A stretch of 64,000 bases of DNA from Pieris napi (lineage: Eukaryota; Arthropoda; Insecta; Lepidoptera; Pieridae). Shown piece by piece: positions 23,067 through 35,371 of the stretch. The notes under the pieces were generated by a model. It made no database searches, was not told where the DNA came from, and saw nothing but the letters and a program-made list of their open reading frames with translations. The position numbers and the translations under genes were made by a program. Position 1 is the stretch's first letter, and the number at the start of each line of letters is the position of its first letter. The stretch spans positions 1,312,501 to 1,376,500 of the forward strand of contig NC_062259.1 in NCBI RefSeq assembly GCF_905475465.1, given 5' to 3'.

Positions 23067-26000
23067 CTACTCCTCATCATCATCTTCTATTTTATGTTTT
23101 TGCCGATGTCGCAACATTTTACTTTCATCGGCACATTTGGTGGTTATAGCTTTTCTGAAAAGATAATAGTAAGTATTGTAAAGAAGCTGCACTTATAATT
23201 ATAACAAGACTAAATTAAACAGAAAATTTCTTCAATTAAACTTAGATATATCAAATTAATTTTTATTTGTTAAATTTCTAGAAAAATACTTCACACTTGT
23301 AAATTTAAAAAAAAGTGTGTGTACTTATGTACACGCGTTAGAAGTTATACTTCTTTGGCGTAACAAGATAAAAATCTAGTTAAATAAAGTTAATAAAATA
23401 TCACAAAAAACTAAAATATTGACTAGAGCTAACTTCAGGGTGTGGGTTTTGTAACAGTGTGCGCGCGCATCGTAAATACGTATTTACTCTTTTCATTTTT
23501 CCCTAACGCGCCAAAAGAAGTATAACTTCAATAAAAATAAAATATGTTTATGATGGAACATAAGATAGAGAAATAGGTATCACTTATTCCACGTCATTTA
23601 ATGTGTAGACATCCCTACTCATCGCCAAAGAAGACAGAGGATGTAGGCCGAGAGAAAAAGCCGGCGTAAAAAACTCTACTCTTTTAAAATATCAAATCAT
23701 CATGCAAAATGGCTAAAGCAAACGTAGGTAGAAGAAACCAGAAAAAGGGAAATATTAATTAATAATAATTATACGAGTGGGACACTCGAGAAATGAAAGA
23801 ATAAAATAAAATATTTACCTCACAATATTTTCCGGTACACCACACTTTTCCACGACAGTTTTCACAATGTCGTGGACAAGTTTGGGGTCCAATTTCTCTT
23901 TGGCCGCTTTGCCGGGAAACGCGGGCGATCGTTTCCCGCTTAAGGAATGTGTTGCTAGAATGCTGCAATAAAAAGTAATACACATCAAACAAATCACTTT
24001 TAATTACAAACAATGTGTTATATAACTTTAATGCACAGATTATAAATAAATAAATCAGTGGCGCCACAACCTCTTTAGGTCCTGGCCTCAGATTTCTGAA
24101 TCAGTTTCATGATCATTTTTAAATCTAATAGGCAAGTAGGTGATCAGCCTCCAGTGCCTGACACGCCATCGACTTTGTGGCTCTAAGACATGTCGGTTTC
24201 CTCACGATGTTTTCCTTCACCGTTCGAGCAAATGTTAAATGCGCACATAGAAAGAAAGTCCATTGGTACACAGCCGGGGATCGAACCCACGACCTCAGGT
24301 ATGAGAGTCGCACGCTGAAGCCACTAAGCCAACACTGATTTGCACAGATATAAGTACTCAATAAAGCCATTATTCAGATACATTTACATTAAAACAAATT
24401 TCAATTTTAATCCTCTTCTACGTACAGTACTCCCAAATTCATAATGCGCATAGTGCCCTGCGATTCTGTAACTCACTTTTCGAACTCAATAAACAATAAA
24501 CTACATGCTCCCACCTTTTCAGAATGCCAAATCATAAAATGACTGCTTCACGACTGATTTGAGAGCGACCGCCGATGCGAAAACCGCTGGGTGAGTTCGA
24601 AAAGTGCCGTGACCGCCCGATTGTTTTCGATTGTGTACACATGATATTGACTCTTATTTCTTTCGTACAAGGTGCAAAATGTGAGTGCATTGTTTAGGGC
24701 CTTACGATTCAATGATTCGGAATACGATCACTGGCGAAGATCTGTATGCGCATTATTAATTTGGGAGTACTGTATATTGTATCTGTGTGTCCATTGGCAT
24801 AGTCCAAATCCCGCCATTCCTCTCTGCACTGTCCCAATCTCTGCCATGTACCACCTGCTGTTTCTACATATGTATAAGTACTTACTGTCGAGGAAATACG
24901 GCTGATAGTAGATTCCTGGTAGCCATTGTGTAGGAATCCCATTTTATAGACTTGTATATTTCCATTGGGACATTGGCGTTTCCGTCGCCGATTCTTATCT
25001 GTAACATTATTATTTCAAAATATATAATTAATAGTGAAATCCTTACACTAGCATAATAATAATTCTTATAATAATAATTAATAAATAATTACCACATTAC
25101 TTCCAGACGGTTCTAGCGCATGTAGAAACTCGTCACTTCCACTCTGGTCTGATGATTCCTGTTGTAAAGAGATTTAATAATATTTCAATTAGTTTTCCCA
25201 TTTAGTAAGCTAATGTTAAACAAATTATTGAACTAATTTTTTAGAAAAATTAAAGTAATTTTCTAAGCAATAACTAATTATTAAACTTAATTGAATATTG
25301 ATGTATCTTATATCTTTAGTTATTCTAGTGTTATGATTACGCTTACTGAAGTGTAACTGCGTCTCCTTTTACGACTTATAGTTGGGCTCTCTTCCTCCAT
25401 CGTCATCGACGAACTGCTCTCGTCCACTGTCACTGTACTCGTAGAAAGCCTCGTTGAAATATCCAGATCTTCCGTTTCCTGAAACGTAGCTGGAATACCA
25501 GCGTTTTGATTTACGGTCAGCAGGCATAGGGTTGATGGGACAGGGGGCTTTGCTACAAAGACAAACCGAGTTGTCTTTGCTACAGGTTACTTCAACCCAA
25601 ACGCAAAAAAAACATTCAAACCGGTCCAGCGGTTTAAGGGGAGCTCAGTGACATACACACGTACAGTAGAATTATATATATGTAAGCTATCCTGTCTTTT
25701 AAGTTAGTTCAAACTGCACACGGTATGCATAATATATAATTAAGATAAGCTTCACGGTGTTTGTCCTCTATGGACTTCTAAACTACTTCACCGATTTCAA
25801 TAAAATTTGCATACCGTGTGCAGTTTGAACTAACTTAAAAGATAGGATAGCTTACATCTTAATCGATTAAAATAATATTATTTTATTGCAAATTATTTGT
25901 TTATTATTTGACAGTCATAATTCTAACAGATGGCGCTGTGTTGAAAGTACCAACGTTTCACATAAGCTACAATTAAATGGCATAACCACCAAAAAAGGAT

Positions 26001-26543
26001 GGTCCCCATGTGTCTCCATGACTGGTGTTCTCCTACCGTTTCCCTTGAATAGTTTACTACTATTTACATAGTAGAAAACTATTCATGGGAATATATTACT
26101 ATATTACTATAACAAAAACTTTAGCCACAGCAAAGCTTGGCCGAGTCTGCTATTTTAAATATAAATGTATTAAGATAATAATTACACGAACTACTTACGA
26201 GTCTCTGGAGGAGATTGTTTTCCGATTCCCCGAAGTTGTAATAAGGCTTCTGCGGCGATTATTTCGGTAATGCCCATCTCTATTAAAGTAATAAATATTA
26301 ATTAAAGATCTTGTGTTTAAAATTGAGAATAGGTACTTCTTCCCAAGACTATTTAGTTGCAACATTTCAGAAAAATGTACGCGCAATACTCCTAAATGTA
26401 CACTGATTTAAGTGCAAAGGTGGTGTCATTGGACAAATTAAGAGTTTTCTAATGCACTTACCACTGAACGGAGAAAAGCTGATCGACCCCTGCATCGCCA
26501 ACAGAGCTTGGACGGCGGCGATTTCGAAAGTTACCAGAGACAT
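23067..26543 (-). CDS. BEN-domain protein, left palindrome arm
   Basis: Seven coding exons: 26462..26543, 26199..26279, 25347..25552, 25093..25158, 24886..24998, 23819..23962 and 23067..23154; 259 aa; all GT/AG and in phase. N-terminal repeats EIAAVQALLAM (exon 1) and EIIAAEALLQL (exon 2), a Ser/Thr/Glu-rich linker with a basic RKRRR patch (exon 3), an acidic exon 4, then a BEN domain over exons 5-7: ATRNLLSAVFPRH, ATHSLSGKRSP, LDPKLVHDIVKTVVEKCG, ENIVRKAITTKCADE. BEN domains bind DNA or chromatin proteins; insect members such as Insensitive and Elba act as repressors. A nuclear regulator is therefore likely, with targets unknown. The copy differs from its partner mainly in exons 5-7. Introns 2, 5 and 6 hold private transposons. 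A 5' UTR exon is described with the promoter. Confidence 0.88.
23320..23526. mobile_element. Element of family T (GAAGTTATACTTC ends), in BEN intron 6
   Basis: Bounded by acgcgttagaagttatacttctttggcg and its inverse-type end taacgcgcc...gaagtataacttca. The same ends frame 45148..45397 and 59653..60085. The middle is AT-rich and non-coding. Confidence 0.65.
23535..23712 (-). mobile_element. LINE 3' UTR fragment in BEN intron 6
   Basis: Same tail as 56060..56220 in inverse: cttattccacgtcattta, gacatccctactcat, gatgtaggccgaga, gccggcgtaaaaaact. It directly abuts the family T element. Confidence 0.8.
24059..24340 (-). mobile_element. SINE family 1 copy in BEN intron 5
   Basis: Near full length: ggcgccacaacct at the tail, aggcaagtaggtgatcagcc, a minus-strand B box gggttcgatccccggc, and head text ccactaagccaacactg. 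Confidence 0.85.
24458..24612 (-). repeat. Palindromic MITE, family P, in BEN intron 5
   Basis: Begins ctgcgattctgtaactcac, holds gactgcttcacgactgattt, and ends with gagttcgaaaagtgcc. The final end is damaged. Confidence 0.75.
25590..26160. mobile_element. Helitron-like insertions in BEN intron 2, left copy
   Basis: 25590..25740 (inverse) and 25745..25860 share gcacacggtatgc and agctatcct text in opposite orientations, matching 31440..31650 of the right copy. 25950..26160 matches 13905..14065 and ends in the Helitron-like gcttggccgagtctgc. The left intron has the extra pieces. Confidence 0.5.
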
Positions 26544-27197
26544 TCTACAAATATTTGTGAATTTAGGAACACTCTAAAGCATTATATATAGTATAATTTA
26601 AAATACATTGTTACACATAGTTAAAGTTGGTTATTAAAAGTAAAACAGATAAATCAAACAGATTTCAAATACATGTTGACGAAACTTGGACTATTACCTA
26701 AGTTGCACTGTTTTAATCAAAATAATCTCCAACATATAACATATAGGGCTTACAACTTAGTTTACACATTCTGCTAATTTTTTGTACCAAAAATTAGAAA
26801 GTATCTGTAAACTAAAACGTCTTAATAATATGGAGAGTAAGGTACTTTAGGATCTCATGTGGTATTAGCATATAGTGATAACAAATAAAATTAATCCCTT
26901 ACAAAAACATATCTGAATTTTTATAAAACACTAAATTGTTAAAAGTAGCAATTATTAAAAATTTGCGCTTTTAACTTTGTGAGGTCACGTTTTTCAGAGA
27001 CTTATTAATGATAATAAGTAATACATGTAATTTCTAATTAATACATAATTGTAAATTTTTAAAATAAACCTTTCAATCAAAAGATTTTTTAAATACTTAA
27101 AAATAAAAAAAATAACTTAACTAAGACCCTTAGTAAATAAAATAAGTTTACTTAAAACAGTCTTCATCTAGTAAATAATAAATTTTAAAGTACTTAC

Positions 27198-27286
27198 ATT
27201 AAAAAGTTAAATCACACGCAAATGACTGATATTAGCACTGAGGTAATTTCTAGACCTTTTCCCTCCAATAAGCTAAAAGACACTGA
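27198..27286 (-). promoter_or_regulatory. Initiator, DPE-like site and 5' UTR exon of the left BEN gene
   Basis: Minus-strand TCAGT at 27282-27286 fits the arthropod initiator. AGGTC starts 27 bases after its A, the usual DPE spacing (4 of 5 bases fit RGWYV). A donor aat|gtaagta follows at 27198, and an acceptor tag|aATG precedes the start codon at 26544, so a non-coding first exon is likely. The same layout is present in the right arm. Confidence 0.6.
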
Positions 27287-27899
27287 TTGAATTTGCAAAA
27301 ATATCAAAAGCCAAAACTATGTAAGGGGGATGATCATAGTCAAATGTTGCCTCTTTTGTTTCTCCCGATCTCGTTTTTACCTGATGGAAAAGAGCGAGAT
27401 GCAAGACGTAATGACACCATTGTCTTCAATTCTTTGAAAATACTTAATCCCTCTTCCAATAAGCTTATTTTTCAAAAACATTTGGTTTATTATACAATTG
27501 TAAATACCGTTCAGATTTATTGTTTTATTACTACAGATTACATTGATGCTATTTCTATGAATAAGGATTTATTTAACTTTAGCCGTGGAACATTTTAAAT
27601 TTACGATAATCTAGAAAGCTTTTTTAATTGAAAGCTAGAATTTGTCTTCAGCGAAACATTTAGTCTTTAAGTAAAGCGGAGAAGCCAAGCCAAAACATTG
27701 TTATCAAATACAAATTGGAAATCAAAATAGTTTATTTTGTAATTTATCTTAAGGGGAATCAGTTAAAAATCTAATTTCCTTTAATATGTTCTTTATAATA
27801 TCTCTATCTCTATCTAACAGTGTGACTGAAAGATGAAATCACAAATATTAATATCAGTCGGGTTTAATAGTGAATGGATTATAAAACGATAAAAAAATA

Positions 27900-29870
27900 G
27901 ACATCTTGTCCGTGACATTGCTAAAAATCTTGTGTGTGTGGTATTCCTGAAAATATTTTATTTTGTTCATTCATTAGATTAGTTTAATTAATTATCGGTG
28001 TAGGTATTGTTATGTAGTTCTATCGTGTTAGCAATAACTGCAAAGATATAATCATAATGTGGGAAATTAATATAAAATGAATAAATAAAAGAATTTCGTA
28101 TTCAGTAATTTGATGAAAATAGATTATGCCCTATCTTCAATCTAGGTATGTCAAAAATGCAAATCTAATCTAAAGATCGCAAAGGTCCCAGTTAGTTTCG
28201 AAACATATTTTTGAAGAACCAACGTTATATACAACAGAACGAAACATTTTATTTTAAAAGTTACTGGGTTTTGTTGACAGCTGATAAATTGAGTTTGAAT
28301 AAGCCTGAAGATTACCTAATCGGTGAAATGCAGTAAAGCTTTTTCGTTCTTCATATTCCATCAATCAAAATACGTTTATTCAATTTAGATGCGTCTTAGG
28401 GCATGCTTATGAATGTCAAAAACGTTTACAAAACTCGCGAAAGAGCAAGACTACGCCATCCGTTGGCGAAACTACCAGGAGGCCTTGTTCTGAGAAGAAC
28501 GGGCAAGAAACTCAGCAAGTTTTACCCTCCCTCTACATTACAATTATTCAAAGGAAAATGTCATAAACCACAACGTCATTAAAATAACAATCTGTTCTGT
28601 GATTTACCACATTCACCATTGCAAAATTTAATTCATTATCATTATAATTATTTATGTGATTATAGATTTTTCTGATTATTTTAGACTTAAACTATGTAGC
28701 TTTTAGATGTCATTGTTAATAAAAAAGCGGCATCTAGTCAATAGCTGTTGCAAAACAAGCTTTTTTTGAAACAGTTTTAAACCATTCATTTCAAACAAAA
28801 GATTATAGCGTTATAAACGAACAATTGTTTACCTTAAATAATATTCATTACGAGAATTTTAAACTAATTTATTGATAAATGTTATATGTTTTTAAATATT
28901 AGATTACATATTATTATTATACATTTTCTGATTTGTTTAAGACATACAACATAATGTACTAATGTATAGTTGAAAAGATAAGAGATTTTAATTAGTCTTT
29001 CATTGGGACAAATAAAGTTAACATTTACACCTTTACATTATTAATAGTATTGTAACAATGTCAAATTTTTGAAATAATCTATGTAGCTGGTTGATATCAT
29101 TGTTAATAAAAAAGGCGGCGTCTAGTGCTTATCTAAGTACACTTACAAAATGAAGCTTTTTTTGGAACAGCTGGTTTTAAACAATTCATTTCAAACAAAA
29201 GATTGTGGCGTAATAAATGAATATATTTTTTTCCTACCTTTGTAAAAAATTTTAATAATTACAAATATTTTGAATTATAAGGAAAAGACGCAGATATATT
29301 ATACAGTACAAAATCTTTAAGTTCTAGATGAAGGCAAGTTACCCTGTACTACGAAGTGTCGTATGCAATTTTTTTTAATGTCTTTACTAAGACATGGAAC
29401 ATTACATTAAGAAAGTGTCCAATAACACTTGCAGTCTGTATGAAGACAACCTCTTGAGTTCTATTTTTTCACTCACTGGTTAGCACTTAAGACGTGCACT
29501 AACATTAATTAATAAGTTCAAATGGTTTTGTCCATTTCATTCTTCTCACTAGGCCCGTGATGTCGTGGGATCCAGCAGTCTTTTTTATTAATCTGGTGTC
29601 GTCCTATACGTTAAGGTCCCAATGGAGGACGTTATTGCGGATTTACCAGCGAGCGTTGACTATTCGCCAGACTAGAGCACTTTGTTTTGGAATCGTTGAA
29701 TATAATGTATGTTGTCGTATGCTTATGTATTTATATTCTAGATAAGTAATAAAGCGTTCGCATTAAGAGTGGGTATTTGGTACACTGGTAATTTGTAACA
29801 GTAACGGAATAAACTAAATGAACAAATGCTTTATTGCCGGAGTTTTTGTCTCAAAAAAGGTACACTTTGA
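27900..29870. other. Palindrome spacer; direct repeats and a LINE tail
   Basis: No gene seen. About 28690..28850 and 29085..29230 are direct repeats of each other (shared cattgttaataaaaaa and cattcatttcaaacaaaaga). 28378..28530 (acgtttattcaatttagat, then gaagaacgggcaagaaactc) looks like a LINE or SINE 3' end. The rest is AT-rich. Confidence 0.5.
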
Positions 29871-30376
29871 TAAGTTTTTCACTAGCTCATTAAACCCGAC
29901 TGATGTTAATATTTGTGAATTCGCCTTTCAGTTACACTGTCAGTTGATATTATTATTTAACAATGTTTTGGCATCCCGGCAGCTCGTCATATATTATTTA
30001 AGACTCAATGTTTCTCTCAAGACAAATTCTAGCTTCCAACTTAAAAAGATATCTAAGTAATAGTCAATAATATTCCACGGCTAAAGTTAAATAAATCCTT
30101 ATTCATAGAAATAGCATCAATGTAATCTGTAGTAATAAAACAATAAATCTGCACGGTATTTACAATTGTATAATAAACCAAATGTTTTTGAAAAATAAGC
30201 TTATTGGAAGAGGGATTAAGTATTTTCTAAGAATTAAAGACAATGGTGTCATTACGTCTTGCATCCCGCTCTTTTCCATCAGGTAAAAACGAGATCGGGA
30301 GAAACAAAAGAGGCTACATTTGACTATGATCATCCCCCTTACATAGTTTTGGCTTTTGATATTTTTGCAAATTCAA

Positions 30377-30463
30377 TCAGTGTCTTTTAGCTTATTGGAG
30401 TGAAAAGGTCTAGAAATTAGCCCAGTGCTAATCAGTCGTTTGTGTGTGATTTAACTTTTTAAT
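30377..30463 (+). promoter_or_regulatory. Initiator, DPE-like site and 5' UTR exon of the right BEN gene
   Basis: TCAGT at 30377-30381 lies in caattcaatcagtgtct-type text, and AGGTC is at +28 to +32. The donor aat|gtaagta at 30463 pairs with tttctag|a at 31064, giving a non-coding first exon of about 85 bases. Identical architecture at 27198..27286 and a partial match at 21268 support it. Confidence 0.6.
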
Positions 30464-31065
30464 GTAAGTACTTTAAAATTTATTATTTACTAGATGAAGA
30501 CTGTTTTAAGTAAAATTATTTTATTTACTAAGGGTCTTAGTTAAGTTATTTTTTTGTATTTTTCAGTGTTAAAAAATCTTTTGATTGAAAGTTTTATTTT
30601 TAAAATTTACAATTATGTATTAATTAGAAATTACATGTATTATTTTCATTAATAAATCTCTGAAAAGCGTGACCACACAAAAAGTTAAAAGCGCTAAGTG
30701 TTTTATAAAAAGTCAGGTATGATTTCGTAAGGGATTAATTTTATTTGTTATTACTATATGCTAATACCATATGAGGTCCCAAAGTACTCTCCATATTATT
30801 GACGTTTTAGTTTATAGATACTTTCTAAATTTTGGTACAAAATATTAGCAGAATGTGCCAACTAAGTTGTAAGCCCTGTATGTTATATGTTGGAGATTAT
30901 TTTGATTAAAACCGTGCAACTTAGGTAATAGTCCCAGTTTCGTCAACATGTATTTGAAATCTGTTTGATTTATCTGTTTTACTTTTAATAACCAACATTG
31001 ACTATGTGTAACAATGTATTTTAAATTGTATTATATACTTTTGAGTGTTCCCAAATATTTCTAGA

Positions 31066-33891
31066 ATGTCTCTGGTAACTTTCGAAATCGCCGCCGTCCA
31101 AGCTCTGTTGGCGATGCAGGGGTCGATCAGCTTTTCTCCGTTCAGTGGTAAGTGCATTAGAAAACTCTTGACTTGTCCAATGACACCACCTTTGCACGTA
31201 AATCAGTGTACATTTAAGAGTATTGCGCGTATATTTTTCTGAAATGTTGAAACTAAATAGTCTTGGGAAGAAGTATCTATACTCAATTTTAAACACAAGA
31301 TCTTTTAGTAATATTTATAATTTTATTAGAGATGGGCATCACCGAAATAATCGCCGCAGAAGCTTTATTACAACTTCGGGGAATCGGAAAACAATCTCCT
31401 CCAGAGACTCGTAAGTAGTTCCTGTGATTATTATCTTAATATATATAAATGACGCATCACGGTGTTTGTCCGCTATGGACTCCTAAACTACTTAACTGAT
31501 TTCAATCAAATTTGCACACCGTGTGCAGTTTGATATAACTTAAAAAACAGGATAGCTTACATATATATATAATTCTACTGTACGTGTATATGTCAGTGAG
31601 CTCCTCTTAAACGGCTGGACCAATTTGAATGTTTTTTTTGCGTTTGCCCTGGATTAGATTTACAAATCAGCCCAGCAGATGGCACTGCAGTCGGTACTAT
31701 CATGCTTTGTTTAATATACTAATCGCTTGAAATATCATACAGGAAAACGTCTGTCGGGTTCGCTAGTATTTTATATATTTTATTGGATGAATTCAAAAAA
31801 AACAGCTTAGTTTCGCATACAACTTTAATTGTTGGTTCGCTTGTTCAGCTCGTAATAAACCTGTCGCAAAGACAACTTGGTTTGTCTTTGTAGCAGAGCC
31901 CCCTGTCCCATCAACCCTATGCCTGCTGACCGTACCTCAAAATGCTGGTATTCCAGCTACGTTTCAGGAAACGGAAGATCTGGAGATTTCAGCGAGGCTT
32001 TCTACGAGTACAGTGACAGTGGACGAGAGCAGTTCGTCGATGACGATGGAGGAAGTGAGCCCAAGGATGAGTCGTAAAAGGAGACGCAGTTACACTTCAG
32101 TAAGTGTAATCATAAAACTAGAATAACTAAAGATATAAGATACATCAATATTCAATTAAGTTTAATAATTAGATATTGCCTAGAAAATTACTTTAATTTT
32201 CTAAAAAAAATAGTTCAATAATTTGTTTAACATAAGCTTACTAGATGGGAAAACTAATTGAATTATTAAATCTCTCTACAACAGGAATCATCAGACCAGA
32301 GTGGAAGTGACGAGTTTTTACATGCGCTAGAACCGTCTGGAAGTAATGTGGTAATTATTTATTAATTATTATTTCCGTTAGTTTTAGGAGTGTAAAATCG
32401 ATATGTAAGAGAAAGAGTGATAAAATCTGTATTAAATAATTATTAGATTTATGCTTATATAAGGATTTCACTTTTAATTATATATTTTGAAATATTAATG
32501 TTACAGATAAGAATCGGCGACGGAAACGCCAATGTCCCAATGGAAATATACAAGTCTATAAAATGGGATTCCTATACAATGGCTACCAGGAAACTATTGA
32601 CAGCCATATTTCCTCGACAGTAAGTACTTATAACTCAAACCCAAAATAACTTTATTCATATATAAAGAAGTACACTTATGAACGTCAGAAAAGAAGTTAA
32701 ATTAGAAGCAATTAGCAAGAAGAACTGGCAAGAAACACCCCGCCACTCTTTTTAATCGCCAAGTTTTGGGTGATATATTGTTTGAACTGGAGCTAATCAA
32801 TCCCAAGTATTAGGATCATTTAAATAATTAATTTACGTTTAACGAGAGTTTTGAATTTATTTAGTGATAATTCTCTAATTTCGCTTGGAAGTTGTAAAAA
32901 TGAATACAATTTCATATAAGAAGTGGTCTATCTTCTGAAGCCTGGTTGGATTAGTTCTCCTTCGATTATTATACTGGTGAAAGTCACCATTTGTTTTAAA
33001 ATCGTTAATATATTTTTGTACATACAACAAGGCTTCAAGAATATATTGACCCGATAGTGTAATATTTAATGCCATCATCTTATTCCTACCGACACCTTTG
33101 AGGATACACAACAACATCAGCTGCCCACTGAAGTATTTCCGAACCAATTCGACTTAGGATCCTTCAAGAAAAGAGCGTACCAATTCTTAAAAGGCCGGCA
33201 ACTCGCGACCCCTCTGCCATTGAGAGTGTCCATGGGCGGCGGTATCACTTAACATCAGGTGAACCTCCTGCCCGTTTGCCCCTGTTCTATAAAAAAATAC
33301 CCCGAACAGCCCGCTTCTGCAGCACAAATATGGATTGCACCTCTGCATCAGCCCTCCACAGTAGAATACCGTCGGACATAACGCTATGAAAGTTAATCTA
33401 TGCATAAAAGTTTTAAAACGCAATTATTGCTGTTTAAAAGTGATATGTTTGATGATATGTATTACTTTTTGTTGCAGCATTCTCGCAACACATTCTCTTA
33501 CTGGAAAACGTTCACCAGCGTTCCCCAACAGACCAGCCAAAGAGAAATTGGACCCCAAACTGGTCCATGACATAGTGAAAACTGTCGTGGAAAAGTGCGG
33601 TGTAGCCGAAAATATTGTGAGGTAAATATTCATTCATTTCCCAAATTCATCTAGAACTGTCAAGAAAAGTGAAGAATATAGTTTTATTTTTCAAATAATT
33701 TCATAAGTAAAAATACATTTAATTTAGCTAAATTATGAATATTTTAGTTTTGTTTATTTTAGTTTTGTTATAATATATATGTACCATAAAATACTGATCT
33801 TTTCAGAACGGCTATCACAAATAAATGCGCCGATGAGAGTAAAATGCTGCGTCATCGGAAGAAACAAAAAAGAGAAGATGATGAAGAATAG
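31066..33891 (+). CDS. BEN-domain protein, right palindrome arm
   Basis: Seven coding exons: 31066..31147, 31330..31410, 31894..32099, 32285..32350, 32507..32619, 33478..33621 and 33807..33891; 258 aa; phases as in the left copy. Domain order is the same: two short helical repeats (EIAAVQALLAM, EIIAAEALLQL), a Ser/Thr-rich linker with RKRRR at about 115, an acidic stretch, and a BEN domain at about residues 155-240 (TRKLLTAIFPRH, ATHSLTGKRSP, LDPKLVHDIVKTVVEKCG, ENIVRTAITNKCADE). The C-terminus is basic then acidic (KKQKREDDEE). Exon 1 is identical to the left copy and exons 2 and 4 differ only by silent changes, while exons 5-7 carry replacements (K/N, T/S, I/V, NRP/GKA). Both genes look functional. 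Probably a nuclear DNA-binding or repressor protein; targets unknown. Confidence 0.88.
31440..31768 (+). mobile_element. Helitron-like element in BEN intron 2, right copy
   Basis: From gcatcacggtgtttgtccgc to cgtctgtcgggttcgctagt, with a CTAG|T terminus. It matches parts of 25590..25860. Confidence 0.55.
32635..33300. mobile_element. Two LINE fragments in BEN intron 5, right copy
   Basis: 32640..33130 is a jockey/CR1-type tail in inverse orientation (ccgccactctttttaatcgc, gaactggagctaatcaatcc). It switches at about 33135 to a plus-strand LINE end (ttccgaaccaattcgactta, aaaggccggcaac, gtccatgggcggcggtatca) of the 48650 type, then back to tail text (cccgaacagcccgcttctgc) near 33300. The second therefore inserted into the first. 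Confidence 0.7.
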
Positions 33892-34639
33892 GTATTCGGT
33901 ATGACAAGGGCTCGTCAACGGTCTTCTACTACGAATTGAGAAAGCAAAAACTGTACCGAAAGGGGAAATAAGTATCTTTGTTTGTTTATCAAAACTGTTT
34001 ATACAACATTAGATTTTAATATTGTGTTAATTTTTTAGATGCATCGATCTAGCTTCGATCGGATTGTTCCAGCGATTGTGGATCTCTTCCCAAGAGTACA
34101 AGGGCGGTAAACGGCAATTGGAAGAAAAGAAATTGAGATTGTCTTTGACTGTAGTTTAAAAGATGAATATTGTATTAACCAATTATATAATTTATCAAAT
34201 TCATTGGCTTTTTATTAATGCACGGCGTATCTTGAGTTTTTGAAGTGAATCTTCTTTAGGCGCATGAAGGTAAAATTTTTACGGAGCGTCACAAAGATGT
34301 GCAGCGTTTTTGTTGAAGAAAAGGGAGAGAGCGATTGAGAGCGTGAGAAGGGTACCTTATAGAAATTATATTTTTAAAATAAAAATTTGGTAAAGAGAAT
34401 TTATGAAATAGTAGTATTTTATTTAAATTATTATTTATTAAGAAATCAGAAATAACGAATTGTAAATAAAATGCCACGTGTTATTATTATCGAAGAAATA
34501 CATTTAAAAAATTAAATTTATTATATGTATTTTAATTCCCAGATATGTTATCTTCCTTTTTCCCTCCCCCTAAGTCTCGGTAATCTAAAGTTTAAAATTT
34601 TTATAAATATGAACAAGACTTCATAATTAGTTTGCCAAA

Positions 34640-34925
34640 GAAGTTTCACTTCGTTTTTTAGTTCTATTCCCTTACTAACGTTGCCTGGAAGAGATCGCTT
34701 TTCAGCGATAAGGCCGACCGTAGCATCCGTTATAATCTTTATGTATTATATTATTTGTTTTTCTATAAATGCAACGAAGTGTAGATAGTCGTACAGTTGC
34801 AGATGAGGTAAAGAGAGCCAGAAAGACTTGGAGTGAGGTGAAATAGGCGCAAGACCGCTCAAGACTCTCTGTCTGCCTTCTACGGGTCTGTTAGTCAGAG
34901 AGCGAAATCAAATTAAAGGACTTTA
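34640..34925 (+). pseudogene. LINE tail fragments
   Basis: 34690..34750 (gaagagatcgcttttcagcg) is a LINE 3' UTR motif, seen inverted near 55030..55085. 34795..34855 reads TVADEVKRARKTWSEVK-stop, the end of the RTE-type ORF that appears at 60090..60287. Confidence 0.6.
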
Positions 34926-35371
34926 ATAAAACACAACAAATACTGCATACATTTATTTTACTATGGAGATTAATGCACTACATTCAGCTAAAATTAATTT
35001 TCACCCAGCCTGAAAATTATTTTAACGAATAATTGACTAGATTGAAGACGGACAGATTGACTAGAATCGTTTTAAATGTTGCCAACACTAAAAAATAAAA
35101 TTATATTCCTAAATAGGTTTTTAATCTATAGAAATGCCCAAGTTACATATGACTATTGTTTGTCTAATACGTACTGACTTTTGATCATCAAAATTGTACA
35201 ACAAAACAAAACTTCTAATGCTTAGAAATATACCGCACAATTCACAACTTAAACCTTCATATAAGGCTACCCAACATCTCTTCACCCAACGGTTTTTCTC
35301 TTTTAGAGGCCCTTTCATCTTTAAACACTTTCTTCAATTTTATAACATCTCTGTCCTATGCGGAAGTATCG

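Larger units (their letters stand above)
22670..34230. repeat. Large imperfect palindrome carrying two BEN genes
   Basis: Left arm about 22670..27900 and right arm about 29870..34230 are inverse copies, interrupted by private insertions in introns. Outer limits: aaattatataattgac near 22720 against its inverse near 34180. Inner limits: text around 27835 (cacaaatattaatatcagtcg) against its inverse near 29915. A spacer of roughly 2 kb separates the arms. The arms include promoters, all seven coding exons, most introns and part of the 3' flanks. Confidence 0.88.

Noticed and set aside
31877..32077. Plus-strand ORF MVCLCSRAPCPINPMPADRTS over BEN exon 3
   Set aside because: It is out of phase with the spliced BEN frame, which joins exons 2-3-4 cleanly in both copies.
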